Below are positions 35,468-44,171 of a DNA stretch of 64,000 bases, piece by piece. This stretch comes from Phycisphaerae bacterium (GTDB taxonomy: Bacteria > Planctomycetota > Phycisphaerae > Phycisphaerales > Phycisphaeraceae). The translations under genes and the position numbers were made by a program. Position 1 is the stretch's first letter. Each line of letters opens with the position of its first letter. The notes beneath the pieces are model-generated. The model was not told the DNA's origin. It did no database searches and was given only the letters and a program-made list of their open reading frames with translations. The stretch is from assembly GCA_030432595.1 (NCBI GenBank), contig JAUIGU010000007.1:1-64000 (forward strand), in the 5' to 3' direction.

Positions 35468-35555
35468 GGGTGCCACGGTTGCTTACAACCGTGCGAGTTC
35501 GAAGAATCCTTCAACCGCGGGGTTCGCGTCACGCTCGCAAGCGACCGTGGCACCC
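35468..35555. repeat. Palindromic intergenic repeat, copy B
   Basis: This 88-base element has the same ends as 31115-31207: GGGTGCCACGG at the left and GCGACCGTGGCACCC at the right. The left sub-hairpin is CACGGTTGC-TTACAACCGTG and the centre again contains GAATCCTT. It occupies the gap between the pectate lyase and the second XylR-type gene. Confidence 0.8.
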
Positions 35556-35706
35556 ACAAACATAACGATCCTTTCACTCCATACTCGCTGCGCCCGGACC
35601 GGGTTCATCTTGGCGACTGTAACCAGCGCGGGCAAAACCGCGATGGCCGCGGAAAACTGTAGAGATCGGGTCGCGGGGTCTTGGCCCGATCAGCCCCCTT
35701 CCCGCC

Positions 35707-36891
35707 TCACATCGCCCGCCGGTTCGTCGCCTTGTCCTTCCGGTACCGGCTGGGCGTCGTGCCCAGCCGCTTGCGGAACACCGCCCCGAGGTACTGCTGG
35801 TGCTGAAACCCCGCGATCTCGGCGACCTCCTGCAGCGGCAGCGTCGTCTCGCTCAGGAGCTGCTGGGCCCGCTTGATCCGCTGGACGATGATCGTGTCGT
35901 TCACGGTGTTGCCCAGCACCCGGCGGAAGCGGCGCTGCAGCACGCTCCGCGACAGGGGCACCTCCTTGAGCACGTCGTCGATGCCGATGCCGTCGCAGGC
36001 GTGCCGGCGGATGAAGCTGATCGCGGCGCTGATGTCCGGGTCGTCGATGGCCAGCACGTCGGTGGACTGCCGCGTGCTCACGCCCAGCGGCCGGATCAGC
36101 ACCGGGCCGGCCGGCGGCGGCTGCCCGTTCATCAGCCGGTGCAAGAGCTCGGCCGCGAGGTAGCCCTGGTGCTCGAAGTCGCGCATCACCGTGGACAGCG
36201 GCGGGTCGCAGATCTCGCACGTCGCCGAGTCGTCGTTCACACCGATCACCGCAAGCTCGTCGGGCACCGCGATCGCCGCCCGCCGCGCCGCGTTGAGCAC
36301 GCGGTCGGCCATGTCGTCGTTCTCGGCCAGCACCGCCAGCGGCTTGGGCAGCGGTTCCAGCCACGCCTGCACCTGCGCCTCGGCCTGGTCCCACGCGTGC
36401 GGACCCTCGAACTCCGCCCGCCCGTCGAACACGAACAGTTCGCCGCCCGACGCCGCGATTGCCGCGCGGAACCCTTCGCACCGGTCGTGCGCCCACGGCG
36501 AATCCGTCTGGCCGTAGAACCCGAAGCACTTGAACCCGCGGTCGATCAGGTGCTCCGCCGCGAGCCGACCGACCTCCACGTCGTCGCTGTGCACCAGCGG
36601 GATGTCGTGCCGCCGCCCACCGCCGCGCAGGTCCACCAGCGGCACGTTGGTCGAGCGCATGAGCTTCGCCGACGCGTCGTCGGTCGTGCGCCCGATGATC
36701 CCGTCGCCCTGCCACCCCGCCAGCCACTGCGGCATGCGGTCGTCGCGCATCGCAGGCATCCGGCACAGCGACCAGGGCCCGAAGTCCCGCACGAACCGCG
36801 CGATGCCCTGCAGGATCGACCGGTTCGACTCCAGGTAGCACAACAGCACCCGGGGCACCTTGCGCGGGCTGGCTCGGCGTTGCTTGCTCAT
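35707..36891 (-). CDS. XylR-type transcriptional regulator (second copy)
   Basis: This protein has 394 residues from the ATG of MSKQRRASPRK. An N-terminal PBP1-like ligand domain (RVLLCYLESNRSILQGIARF, HSDDVEVGRLAAEHLIDRGF, PDELAVIGVNDD) precedes a C-terminal AraC-type HTH (IDDVLKEVPLSRSVLQRR, LQEVAEIAGFQHQQYLGAVFRK, GTTPSRYRK). It is a paralogue of the regulator at 33093 with the same domain order. Its gene is divergent from the pectin-uptake operon, and the shared 373-base region contains a promoter overlapped by direct repeats. It is the best candidate for the operon's regulator. Confidence 0.9.
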   Translation of the reverse strand: MSKQRRASPRKVPRVLLCYLESNRSILQGIARFVRDFGPWSLCRMPAMRDDRMPQWLAGWQGDGIIGRTTDDASAKLMRSTNVPLVDLRGGGRRHDIPLVHSDDVEVGRLAAEHLIDRGFKCFGFYGQTDSPWAHDRCEGFRAAIAASGGELFVFDGRAEFEGPHAWDQAEAQVQAWLEPLPKPLAVLAENDDMADRVLNAARRAAIAVPDELAVIGVNDDSATCEICDPPLSTVMRDFEHQGYLAAELLHRLMNGQPPPAGPVLIRPLGVSTRQSTDVLAIDDPDISAAISFIRRHACDGIGIDDVLKEVPLSRSVLQRRFRRVLGNTVNDTIIVQRIKRAQQLLSETTLPLQEVAEIAGFQHQQYLGAVFRKRLGTTPSRYRKDKATNRRAM

Positions 36892-37264
36892 GGCAAAGGG
36901 CGGCGAGGGGCGAAGAACGAGAACCGAAAAAGAGCACACGCCACCCCCCGGAAGACACGGACACAACAATCCCCCGAACAGCCAACGCCCCGATCAGGAT
37001 ACCTATTGCTTCACCGACGGCAACCCAAAAAATCGGATTGAAATATCGATTGAAATCGTAAAATCCGAACCGGTAATATCTTATGCGCCGTCAAATCGAA
37101 TCCGATACCAGACCTGATTTCTACATATTTACGCGTTGTATTCATCGTTGCCGGGCCGGGTTCGCGGGGTTTTAATATGCGTGGATTCGGCATCTGATCC
37201 GTTTCTGTCTCGTTCACGATTCCCATCCCTGCCGGTGACACGGCCGTCGGAGGCACTTCTGATC
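36892..37264. other. Divergent control region of the pectin-uptake operon
   Basis: This 373-base gap is markedly AT-richer than its surroundings between about 37020 and 37145. It contains the plus-strand promoter at 37050-37079 and the repeats at 37031-37106. About 185 bases of leader then precede the ATG at 37265. No gene is seen. Confidence 0.6.
37031..37106 (+). promoter_or_regulatory. Promoter with overlapping direct repeats (candidate XylR-type site)
   Basis: TTGAAA (37050-37055) and TAATAT (37074-37079) are spaced 18 bases, a good sigma-70 promoter. GATTGAAAT occurs twice, at 37036-37044 and 37048-37056, a 12-base step that places the second copy over the -35. AATCGGATT (37031-37039) recurs inverted as AATCCGAT (37099-37106). 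AraC-family activators often bind direct repeats beside the -35. Confidence 0.55.
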
Positions 37265-38152
37265 ATGCAACCCCGCACCACCCCCGCCCGCGACCCGCGC
37301 GGCTTCACGCTCATCGAGTTGCTCGTGGTCATCTCGATCATCGCGCTCTTGATCGGCATCCTGCTGCCGGCCCTGAGCGCCGCGCGCAACACCGCCCGCG
37401 GCGTCGCGTGTCTGTCCAACGAGAAGCAGATCGGCATCGCCATGATGGTGTACGCCGACACCAACGACGAGCGCTTCGTCCCGCTGAAGATGCCGCCCCA
37501 GTTGCCCGGTGCCGACCCCGACGGGCCCTGGGGTTGGCCGTGGTACATGATGCTCAGCAAGACCGGCGTGTTCTCCGGGACGGACATCCAGAACCGCGAC
37601 ACCAGCAACCCGGTGCTCTGCCCCGGCGACGACGTCGCGCCCGACGCGCCCAACAACGAGCCCTACCACACCTGGTCCGGTCGCGTGAACAGCTACGGCG
37701 TCACCAACGTGACCTGCACGGACTGGCGCGACTACAGCTTCAGCCCGTCCGCGAACCCGGCCAACCAGTTCGACAATATCTCAACGCAGACGCCTGGCTA
37801 CCAGAAGATCCGCATCGCGATGGGCCAGGGCGGACCGCGGTTGAGCCAGATCAAGAACGCGTCTGAATTGGTCGTCGGCGGTGAGCCGGTCCAGATGGAG
37901 CGGCTCAACATCAACGAAGTCATCAATGGCAACCCCAGTGGTCGCGGCACCAACAACAACGACAACTGGGAATGGGGCCGGCACGGAGACGGCGAGATGG
38001 AGTGGATTCCGACCGAGAAGACCGGCGGCAGCACGAACGTCTTCTACGCCGACGGCCACGCCAGCGCGGTGCCGCGCGACCGCAACGAGGTCCTGGGCGT
38101 CAAGGAAGACGAGACGGACGACAAGACCGAATCGACGATGATGTATTGGTGA
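37265..38152 (+). CDS. Pseudopilin-like protein, first gene of the pectin-uptake operon
   Basis: This 295-residue protein has the prepilin leader [11 protein letters not shown] at residues 13-22 and one hydrophobic helix. The globular part ends with [12 protein letters not shown], the H-X9-DG-type signature. The type II secretion/pilus family fits export through a pseudopilus. It is followed one base later by the sugar-binding protein gene, so it belongs to the uptake operon. It may help to secrete or display pectin enzymes, or bind substrate; neither is proven. Confidence 0.9.
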   Translation: MQPRTTPARDPRGFTLIELLVVISIIALLIGILLPALSAARNTARGVACLSNEKQIGIAMMVYADTNDERFVPLKMPPQLPGADPDGPWGWPWYMMLSKTGVFSGTDIQNRDTSNPVLCPGDDVAPDAPNNEPYHTWSGRVNSYGVTNVTCTDWRDYSFSPSANPANQFDNISTQTPGYQKIRIAMGQGGPRLSQIKNASELVVGGEPVQMERLNINEVINGNPSGRGTNNNDNWEWGRHGDGEMEWIPTEKTGGSTNVFYADGHASAVPRDRNEVLGVKEDETDDKTESTMMYW

Positions 38153-38153
38153 T

Positions 38154-39596
38154 ATGCCGGATTCGGTGCCGACACCAGACCGCAGCCGTGAGCGGGTGTT
38201 CACCCTCAGCCGGCTGCTGCTGGGCAGCCTCGTGGTGCTCGTGCTGATCCCGTTCACCTGCACGGGCCGGCCGACGGGCGACGACAAGGTCGACCTGACC
38301 ATCTGGACGTCCTTCGACGACCCCGCGGAGGCGGGGTTGTTTCACGAGCAGATCGGCCGGTTCGAGGAGAGCCACCCCGGCATCCGCGTGAAGGTCGAGC
38401 AGGTCGGCGCGGCGCGGCGGGTGCAGAAGTATCTGGCGGCGATGCAGGCCGACGCGTGCGCGGACCTGGTGATCCTGCACTGGCGGCAGGTGCCGATCTT
38501 CGCGGCCAAGGACATGCTCGTGCCGCTGGGGCCGTACATCCAGCGCGACCAATACGACGTCGAAGACTTCTTCCCCAGCGCGTTGGAGGCGTACCGCTAC
38601 GGCGGCGAGCAGGCGGCGCTGCCGGAGAAGGGCTCGACCCACATCCTGTACTACAACAAGGACCTTTTCGATGAAGCGGGGATCGGCTACCCCGACGACG
38701 GCTGGACCGCGGACGACATGGTCGAGGCGGCCAAGGTGCTGACCAAGCGGGACGACGCCGGCCGGGTGACGCAGATCGGAGTGATCCCGCTGGACGCGCC
38801 GTCGTGGGTGTGGACGATGGGCGGGCGCTTCGCGGACGACGGGCTGGACACGCTTTATTTCACGGAGCCGGGGACGGTGGCGGCGGTCGAGTTTTTGTGG
38901 AAGCTGCGCAACGAGTGGCAGATCACCAGCCGGAACCTCAACGCCCGCGGGCAGGACGCGACGCAGGTGGACGTGTTCGAGAAAGGCGGCGTGGCGATGG
39001 CGGTGGGCGGGCCCTGGCACTTCGCGAAGTACGAGGGGATCACGGACTTTGACTGGGACATCGCGCTGTTCCCCCAAGGCCCGGGCGGCCGGCGGACGCG
39101 GTACGCGGCGATGGGCTACGGCATCTGGTCGGGCTGCGAGCACCCCGACGCGGCGTGGGAGGTGTTGAGCTTCCTGCTGAGCAAGGAGGCGATGACGCAG
39201 CGGCGCGCGGAGAGCTACCGCGACCTGCCGGCGCGGCGGTCGGTGGCACAGGGCGCGTTTGCGCAGCAGGAGACCCCGTTCGATCTGTCGGTGATGCTGC
39301 GGTCGCTGGACCCCGAGGTCGCGGACGTGATGGTGCTCCCGAAGCACGAGCAGTGGCCGTTGCTGGAGCGGATGTTCTACGAGGAGTTGGACCGGGCGAT
39401 GCTGGGGCAGGTGAGCCCCGAGGAAGCGATGCAGCGCGTGCAGGCACGGGCGGAGCGTTTGCTGGGCGCGACGCGTTACGAGCCGGGCGCGGCGGACTAC
39501 GCGGGGATGGCGCTGCTGCCTTTGGCGGGGCTGGGCGTGGGGGTGTGGTTTTGGCGGCGTGGCAGAGCCAAGACAGATGCGGGCGGTGCGGTTTGA
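38154..39596 (+). CDS. Sugar ABC transporter solute-binding protein with C-terminal membrane helix
   Basis: This 480-residue protein has an N-terminal export helix (LLLGSLVVLVLIPFTCTG) and a family 1 extracellular solute-binding fold: VDLTIWTSFDDPAEAG, GIRVKVEQVG, LPEKGSTHILYYNKDLFDEAGI, FEKGGVAMAVGGPWHF, GYGIWSGCEHPDAAWEVLSFLLS. Unusually it ends with a second membrane helix (YAGMALLPLAGLGVGVWFWRR), so it may be tethered at both ends. The operon context suggests binding of pectin oligomers or monosaccharides. The next gene starts inside its stop codon (TTGA). Confidence 0.9.
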   Translation: MPDSVPTPDRSRERVFTLSRLLLGSLVVLVLIPFTCTGRPTGDDKVDLTIWTSFDDPAEAGLFHEQIGRFEESHPGIRVKVEQVGAARRVQKYLAAMQADACADLVILHWRQVPIFAAKDMLVPLGPYIQRDQYDVEDFFPSALEAYRYGGEQAALPEKGSTHILYYNKDLFDEAGIGYPDDGWTADDMVEAAKVLTKRDDAGRVTQIGVIPLDAPSWVWTMGGRFADDGLDTLYFTEPGTVAAVEFLWKLRNEWQITSRNLNARGQDATQVDVFEKGGVAMAVGGPWHFAKYEGITDFDWDIALFPQGPGGRRTRYAAMGYGIWSGCEHPDAAWEVLSFLLSKEAMTQRRAESYRDLPARRSVAQGAFAQQETPFDLSVMLRSLDPEVADVMVLPKHEQWPLLERMFYEELDRAMLGQVSPEEAMQRVQARAERLLGATRYEPGAADYAGMALLPLAGLGVGVWFWRRGRAKTDAGGAV

Positions 39597-40567
39597 GGGC
39601 GGACGCGCCGACGAGTTCAGCGGCCGAGGCGTCGGCGCCGCGCAAGCGTCGCGGCCGGTTTCGCAAGTATCTGCCGGCCTACCTGTTCCTGCTGCCCAAC
39701 GGGGTCGGGTTTGTCGCGTTCATGCTCGTGCCGCTGGCGGTGTCGCTGGGGCTGGCGTTCACCGACTGGCAGATGCTCCGGCCCGAGGTGCGGTTCGTGG
39801 GGTTCGGCAACTTCGTGCGCCTGATCGGGTTTTCGTGGACCGAGGACGGCCTGGCCGCCAATGACCCGGACTTCTGGTACTTCCTGTTCAACACGCTGTT
39901 CTTGATGCTCGGCGTGCCGCTGTCGATGTTCGCGTCGTTGGGGCTGGCGCTGCTGGTGAACCACCGCCTGCCGGGCATCACGGTGTTCCGGACGCTGTTC
40001 TATCTGCCGACGATCTGCAACGGCATCGCGGTGTTGATGCTGTGGCGGCTGATGTTCCACGCGGACGTGGGGATGATCAACCAGGCACTGAGCGCGGTGG
40101 GGATCACGGGGCCGGACTGGCTGCAATCGACGGCGTGGGCCAAGCCCGCGCTGATCATCGTGGCGGTGTGGATCGCGGCGGGCGGGAACAACATGATCAT
40201 CTACCTCGCGGGGCTGCAGAACATCCCGCCGGAGCTTTACGAGGCGGCGGAGATCGACGGCGCGGGCAAGTGGGCGAGTTTTCGGAACGTGACCTGGCCG
40301 CAGCTCGCGCCCTCGACGTTCTTCATCTTCACGATGGGGATCATCGGCGGGTTCCAGGGCGGGTTCAACGCGGCGTACATCATGACCCAGGGCGGGCCGG
40401 CCGGCTCGACCACGACGATCAGCTACTACATCTACAACACCGCGTACGACGGGCAACTGCTGATGGGCTACGGCTGCGCGATCGCGTGGGTGCTGTTCCT
40501 GCTGGTGATGGCGGTGACGCTGGTGAACTGGCGTTTCGGCAAGGGCTCGGCCCTGGGGGACGGGTGA
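39593..40567 (+). CDS. Sugar ABC transporter permease (MalF-type)
   Basis: This protein has 324 residues from a TTG that overlaps the upstream stop (TTGA). The open frame reaches further upstream within the binding-protein gene, which I reject. About six membrane helices start with LPAYLFLLPNGVGFVAFMLVPLAVSLGLAF. The EAA loop that docks the ATPase reads EAAEIDGAGKWASFRNVTWPQL. The family partner of the next gene; together they would form the import channel in the inner membrane. Confidence 0.93.
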   Translation: MRADAPTSSAAEASAPRKRRGRFRKYLPAYLFLLPNGVGFVAFMLVPLAVSLGLAFTDWQMLRPEVRFVGFGNFVRLIGFSWTEDGLAANDPDFWYFLFNTLFLMLGVPLSMFASLGLALLVNHRLPGITVFRTLFYLPTICNGIAVLMLWRLMFHADVGMINQALSAVGITGPDWLQSTAWAKPALIIVAVWIAAGGNNMIIYLAGLQNIPPELYEAAEIDGAGKWASFRNVTWPQLAPSTFFIFTMGIIGGFQGGFNAAYIMTQGGPAGSTTTISYYIYNTAYDGQLLMGYGCAIAWVLFLLVMAVTLVNWRFGKGSALGDG

Positions 40568-40568
40568 G

Positions 40569-41507
40569 ATGAGCGAGCAGCCCCGCCGAGCGTCGGTGCC
40601 TAAGCGCGAGCAGGTCCGCCCGATCCGGGCGCTGGTGATCTATCTCGCGCTGTCGCTGCTGGCGGCGTCGACGGTGGTGCCGCTTTTGTGGATGGTGAGC
40701 ACGTCGGTGAAGCAGCCCGGTGTGCCGTATACGGACTTCCTGCCGGGGGTGCCCACGCTGCGGCATTACGCGGAGGCGTTGCAGCTCACACCGTTCTCGC
40801 GGTACTACGTGAACAGCATCATCATCGCGGTGGTGGTGACGCTGGGGCAGTTATCGACCAGCGCGATGGCGGGGTACGCGTTCGCGCGGCTGCGCTTCCC
40901 GGGGCGGGACAAGCTGTTCTTCGCGTACATCGCGACGATGATGATCCCCTCGGCGGTGACGATGGTGCCGCTGTTTATGATCCTTACGCGGGCCCCGATC
41001 TACCTCAACGACTGGCTGGGGACAGACTACTTCACGTCGGAGCAGTTCTTCCTGGGGCGGTGGTTCGCCGGCGTGCCGTTGGGGGCGGATTCGTACTTCG
41101 CGCTGATCGCGCCGCTGCTGTTCAGCCCGTTCGGGACGTTCCTGCTGCGGCAGTTTTTTATTGCGATCCCGCGGAGCCTGGACGAGGCGGCGATGCTGGA
41201 CGGGTGCAACGCGTTCCAGACGTTCACGCAGGTGATCCTGCCGCTGTCGAAGCCGGCGCTGGCGACGCTGGCGATCTTCACGTTCATGAGCGCGTGGGGC
41301 AACTTCCTGTGGCCGCTGATCATGATCAACGCCGAGCAGATGAAGCCGCTGCCGGTGGGGTTGGCAGGGTTCATCGGCGAGTACGCGACGAACTGGCCGT
41401 TGATGATGGCGGGGGCGACGATGATGCTGGTGCCGATGATTATCGTGTTCTTCTTCTGCCAGAGGTTCTTCGTGAAGGGCATCCAACTGGGGGCGGTGAA
41501 AGGTTGA
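40569..41507 (+). CDS. Sugar ABC transporter permease (MalG-type)
   Basis: This 312-residue inner-membrane protein has about six helices and the EAA loop DEAAMLDGCNAFQTFTQVILP. Its start is one base after the stop of the MalF-type permease. An insert of about 35 residues with YLNDWLGTDYFTSEQFF lies in a periplasmic loop. No ATPase gene is present in the operon, so a shared multi-sugar ATPase (MsmK-like) encoded elsewhere is expected. Confidence 0.93.
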   Translation: MSEQPRRASVPKREQVRPIRALVIYLALSLLAASTVVPLLWMVSTSVKQPGVPYTDFLPGVPTLRHYAEALQLTPFSRYYVNSIIIAVVVTLGQLSTSAMAGYAFARLRFPGRDKLFFAYIATMMIPSAVTMVPLFMILTRAPIYLNDWLGTDYFTSEQFFLGRWFAGVPLGADSYFALIAPLLFSPFGTFLLRQFFIAIPRSLDEAAMLDGCNAFQTFTQVILPLSKPALATLAIFTFMSAWGNFLWPLIMINAEQMKPLPVGLAGFIGEYATNWPLMMAGATMMLVPMIIVFFFCQRFFVKGIQLGAVKG

Positions 41508-41511
41508 GACG

Positions 41512-42324
41512 ATGACGCAGGGCGAGGCAAACAACACGATCGCGGGTACGCCGTTCGAGGTCGAGTTCGGCCGGGCCGGCGGCGCACCGCTACGGCTGGA
41601 CGTGTACCCGCAGGCGGCCGGCGCGGGTGCGCCCACGGTGTTGTATATCCACGGCGGCGGGTGGTGCGGCGGGGACAAGCGGGACGACGAGCCTTTGTTC
41701 GCGGCGCTCGCTGCGGCGGGGTTCGTGTGCGTGTCGCCGAACTACCGGCTGGCGCCGGAGCACGCGTGGCCGGCGTGTTTTGAGGATGTTTGTGCCGCGC
41801 TGGCCTGGACGTTCGAACACGCGGCGGGGCACGGCGGCGACCCGGACCACGTCACGGTGGCCGGGTATTCGGCCGGCGGCCACCTCGCGCTGCATCTGGC
41901 CGTCACGCAGCGCGACCCGCGCATCACGGGCATGGCCGGGCTCGCCGCGCCCAGCGACTGGGTGCTGGACAACTTCCGTCGGCTGGCCTTAAGCGAGAGC
42001 ATGCAGAAGCTGTTCGGCCAGGCGGAGGTCGATCACGCCGTGCTCGACCGGTTGTGGGACGCGTCGCCGATCAACCACCTGCACCCCGGCGTGCCGCGCT
42101 GCCTACAGATCCACGGCGACGCGGACCGGGCCGTGCCGATCAGCCAGGCCCGACACTTCCACGCCCGGCTTGAACAACTCGGCGTCGCGAGCGAGCTGCT
42201 CGAGGTGCCGGGCATGGATCACCACATCTACGAGCCGGCCGACCATCTGCCGGTGGTGACGGAACGTTTGATCGCCTGGATCCGCCACGGGATACCGAGC
42301 CCGACGACTGTCGATCGACACTGA
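41512..42324 (+). CDS. Alpha/beta-hydrolase esterase, HSL/BD-FAE-like
   Basis: This 270-residue protein lacks a signal peptide, so it is probably cytoplasmic. It shows the oxyanion motif HGGGW (47-51), nucleophile Ser120 in GYSAGG, and late Asp and His in HGDADRAVP and MDHHIYEP. PNYRLAPEHAWPA is the standard strand of the hormone-sensitive-lipase/BD-FAE group. In the pectin operon it may remove acetyl or feruloyl groups from imported oligomers. It begins four bases after the permease stop. Confidence 0.9.
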   Translation: MTQGEANNTIAGTPFEVEFGRAGGAPLRLDVYPQAAGAGAPTVLYIHGGGWCGGDKRDDEPLFAALAAAGFVCVSPNYRLAPEHAWPACFEDVCAALAWTFEHAAGHGGDPDHVTVAGYSAGGHLALHLAVTQRDPRITGMAGLAAPSDWVLDNFRRLALSESMQKLFGQAEVDHAVLDRLWDASPINHLHPGVPRCLQIHGDADRAVPISQARHFHARLEQLGVASELLEVPGMDHHIYEPADHLPVVTERLIAWIRHGIPSPTTVDRH

Positions 42325-42351
42325 ACCCCTAAACACGAGAGGGAACTTGAT

Positions 42352-44055
42352 ATGCCGCAAGCCGCTTTTGCACTGACCCTGCTGATGGTGATGTCCGCCA
42401 CGGCGTTGGCCGTGACGAGTGCCCGCGCTCAAAACGACCCTTTCCACATCGTGCTGGCCGGCGACTCGACCGTGACGGACCACGCCGGCTGGGGCACCGG
42501 GTTCTCGGGCAGCTTCCGCGATCACGTCACCGTGACCAACCTCGCCAAAGGCGGCCGCAGTTCCAAGAGCTTTCGCGACGAGGGATGGTGGCAGCAGGTG
42601 CTGGACGCCGAGCCCGACTATGTGGTGATCCAGTTCGGGCACAACGACATCCCCGGCAAGGGCCCGGAGCGCGAAACCGACGCGGCGACGACGTTCCGCG
42701 AGAACCTCGCCCGCTATGTGGACGAAGCCCGCGACGTCGGCGCGACGCCGATCCTGGTGACGTCGCTGGAGCGCCGCCGCTGGACGGACGACGGGCAATG
42801 GGCCCGCGAAACCCTGGCCGAATACGCGGAAGCGACGCGCGCGGTCGCCGGAGAAAAAGACGTGACGCTGATCGACCTGCACGCGCAGTCGATCGACGTG
42901 TACAAGTCGCTCGGGCCGGAGGCGGTCAAGGACCTCTCGCCGATCGAGGACGACGGCAAGGTGGACGAGACACACCTCAACGACTGGGGCGGCAAGCTCA
43001 TCGGGAACATGGTTGCGGACATGCTGCGGCGGGAGATCGACGCGTTCGATGAGGCGTGGGACTGGCGCGGCAACGCGTTCCCAGACGTGCGTGAGGGCAA
43101 GGAGAGGGAACGCCCGCTGACCCACGGCCCCAAGGAAACGCCGACGCCCAAGGGCGAATCGACGCTCGTGGTCGATCCCGACGCGACCGAAGACAGCGGC
43201 GCGTTCCGGACGGTGCAGGCGGCGCTGCTGGCCGTGCCCGACAACAACGCCGACCGCACCTTCATCGACATCAAACCGGGCATCTACTTCGGCCCGATCA
43301 TCGTCGGCCGGGAGAAGCAGAACGTCACCTTCCGCGGCCACGGCACCGACGAAACCATCTTGACCTACGCGCTGAACGTCAAGGCCCCCCTTTCCGACAG
43401 TCAGGGCTACTTCCTCAACGGCTGCGGCGTCACGGTGCTGGGCGACGGGTTCCACGCGGAGAACCTGACGTTCCGGAACACATCGGGCGACTACGGGCAG
43501 GCCATGGCGCTGCGCACCCAGGCCGAGCGTGTGGTGGTGAAGGATTGCCACCTGCTCGGCTGGCAGGACACGCTGTACACGCACTCGGGCCGGGCGTACT
43601 TCGAGAACTGCCACATCGAGGGCCGGGTGGACTTCATTTACGGCGGCGCGGCGGCGGTGTTCAAGGACTGCGTGATCAAGAGCAAGCGCGGCGGGTACGT
43701 CACGGCGTCGCGAGCACCCGAGGAGCAGCCGTTCGGGCTGGTGTTCATGGACTGCGAACTGGTCAGCGACGACGGCGTGCCGACGTTCCTGGGCCGGCCG
43801 TGGCGGCCGTTCGCGGCGGTGGCGTACCTGAACTGCGCGATGGGCGGCCACATCCGCCCCGAGGGCTGGGACAACTGGCGGAACCCCGACAACGAAAAAA
43901 CCGCACGCTACTCGGAGTACCGCAGCACCGGCCCGGGCGCGGCACCCGACGCCCGGGTCGCGTGGTCCCGGCAACTCACCGACGACGAGGCGGCCGCGTA
44001 CACGGTCGAAAACATCCTCGGCGGCGACGACGGCTGGGACCCGCGGGCCCGCTGA
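42352..44055 (+). CDS. Fused rhamnogalacturonan acetylesterase (CE12) and pectin methylesterase (CE8)
   Basis: This 567-residue exported protein (signal ending VTSARAQ) has two catalytic domains. Residues 30-235 form a GDSL/SGNH hydrolase of CE12 type: GDST with Ser39, GGRSS, FGHNDIPG and DETHLNDWG. Residues 260-555 form a right-handed beta-helix CE8: GWQDTLY (~residue 404) and GRVDFIYGG (~424) carry the two catalytic Asp, and LGRPWRPF the Arg. It would remove both acetyl and methyl esters from pectin before PL10 cuts. GAGGGAAC precedes the ATG. It is the last gene with a clear pectin role. Confidence 0.94.
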   Translation: MPQAAFALTLLMVMSATALAVTSARAQNDPFHIVLAGDSTVTDHAGWGTGFSGSFRDHVTVTNLAKGGRSSKSFRDEGWWQQVLDAEPDYVVIQFGHNDIPGKGPERETDAATTFRENLARYVDEARDVGATPILVTSLERRRWTDDGQWARETLAEYAEATRAVAGEKDVTLIDLHAQSIDVYKSLGPEAVKDLSPIEDDGKVDETHLNDWGGKLIGNMVADMLRREIDAFDEAWDWRGNAFPDVREGKERERPLTHGPKETPTPKGESTLVVDPDATEDSGAFRTVQAALLAVPDNNADRTFIDIKPGIYFGPIIVGREKQNVTFRGHGTDETILTYALNVKAPLSDSQGYFLNGCGVTVLGDGFHAENLTFRNTSGDYGQAMALRTQAERVVVKDCHLLGWQDTLYTHSGRAYFENCHIEGRVDFIYGGAAAVFKDCVIKSKRGGYVTASRAPEEQPFGLVFMDCELVSDDGVPTFLGRPWRPFAAVAYLNCAMGGHIRPEGWDNWRNPDNEKTARYSEYRSTGPGAAPDARVAWSRQLTDDEAAAYTVENILGGDDGWDPRAR

Positions 44056-44142
44056 CGGCACGGCCGGCCGGGAAAAAACATGCCTACGCTTGCCCGACCC
44101 CGACGCGCACGCCTATGCTGGGGCGTCACCTCGGCCGAATTG

Positions 44143-44154
44143 TTGTGATCACAA
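44143..44154. promoter_or_regulatory. Perfect 12-base palindrome before a PQQ-propeller gene
   Basis: TTGTGATCACAA is fully self-complementary and lies 18 bases before the ATG at 44172, touching the ribosome site AGGAAAGCAGGG. It could be an operator; the half-site TGTGA also resembles CRP/FNR sites, but the spacing does not. Confidence 0.35.
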
Positions 44155-44171
44155 GGAAAGCAGGGAACACC

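Noticed and set aside
39155-39592. 146-codon upstream extension of the first permease.
   Set aside because: It overlaps the binding-protein gene in another frame and lacks transporter features; the TTGA junction explains the start.
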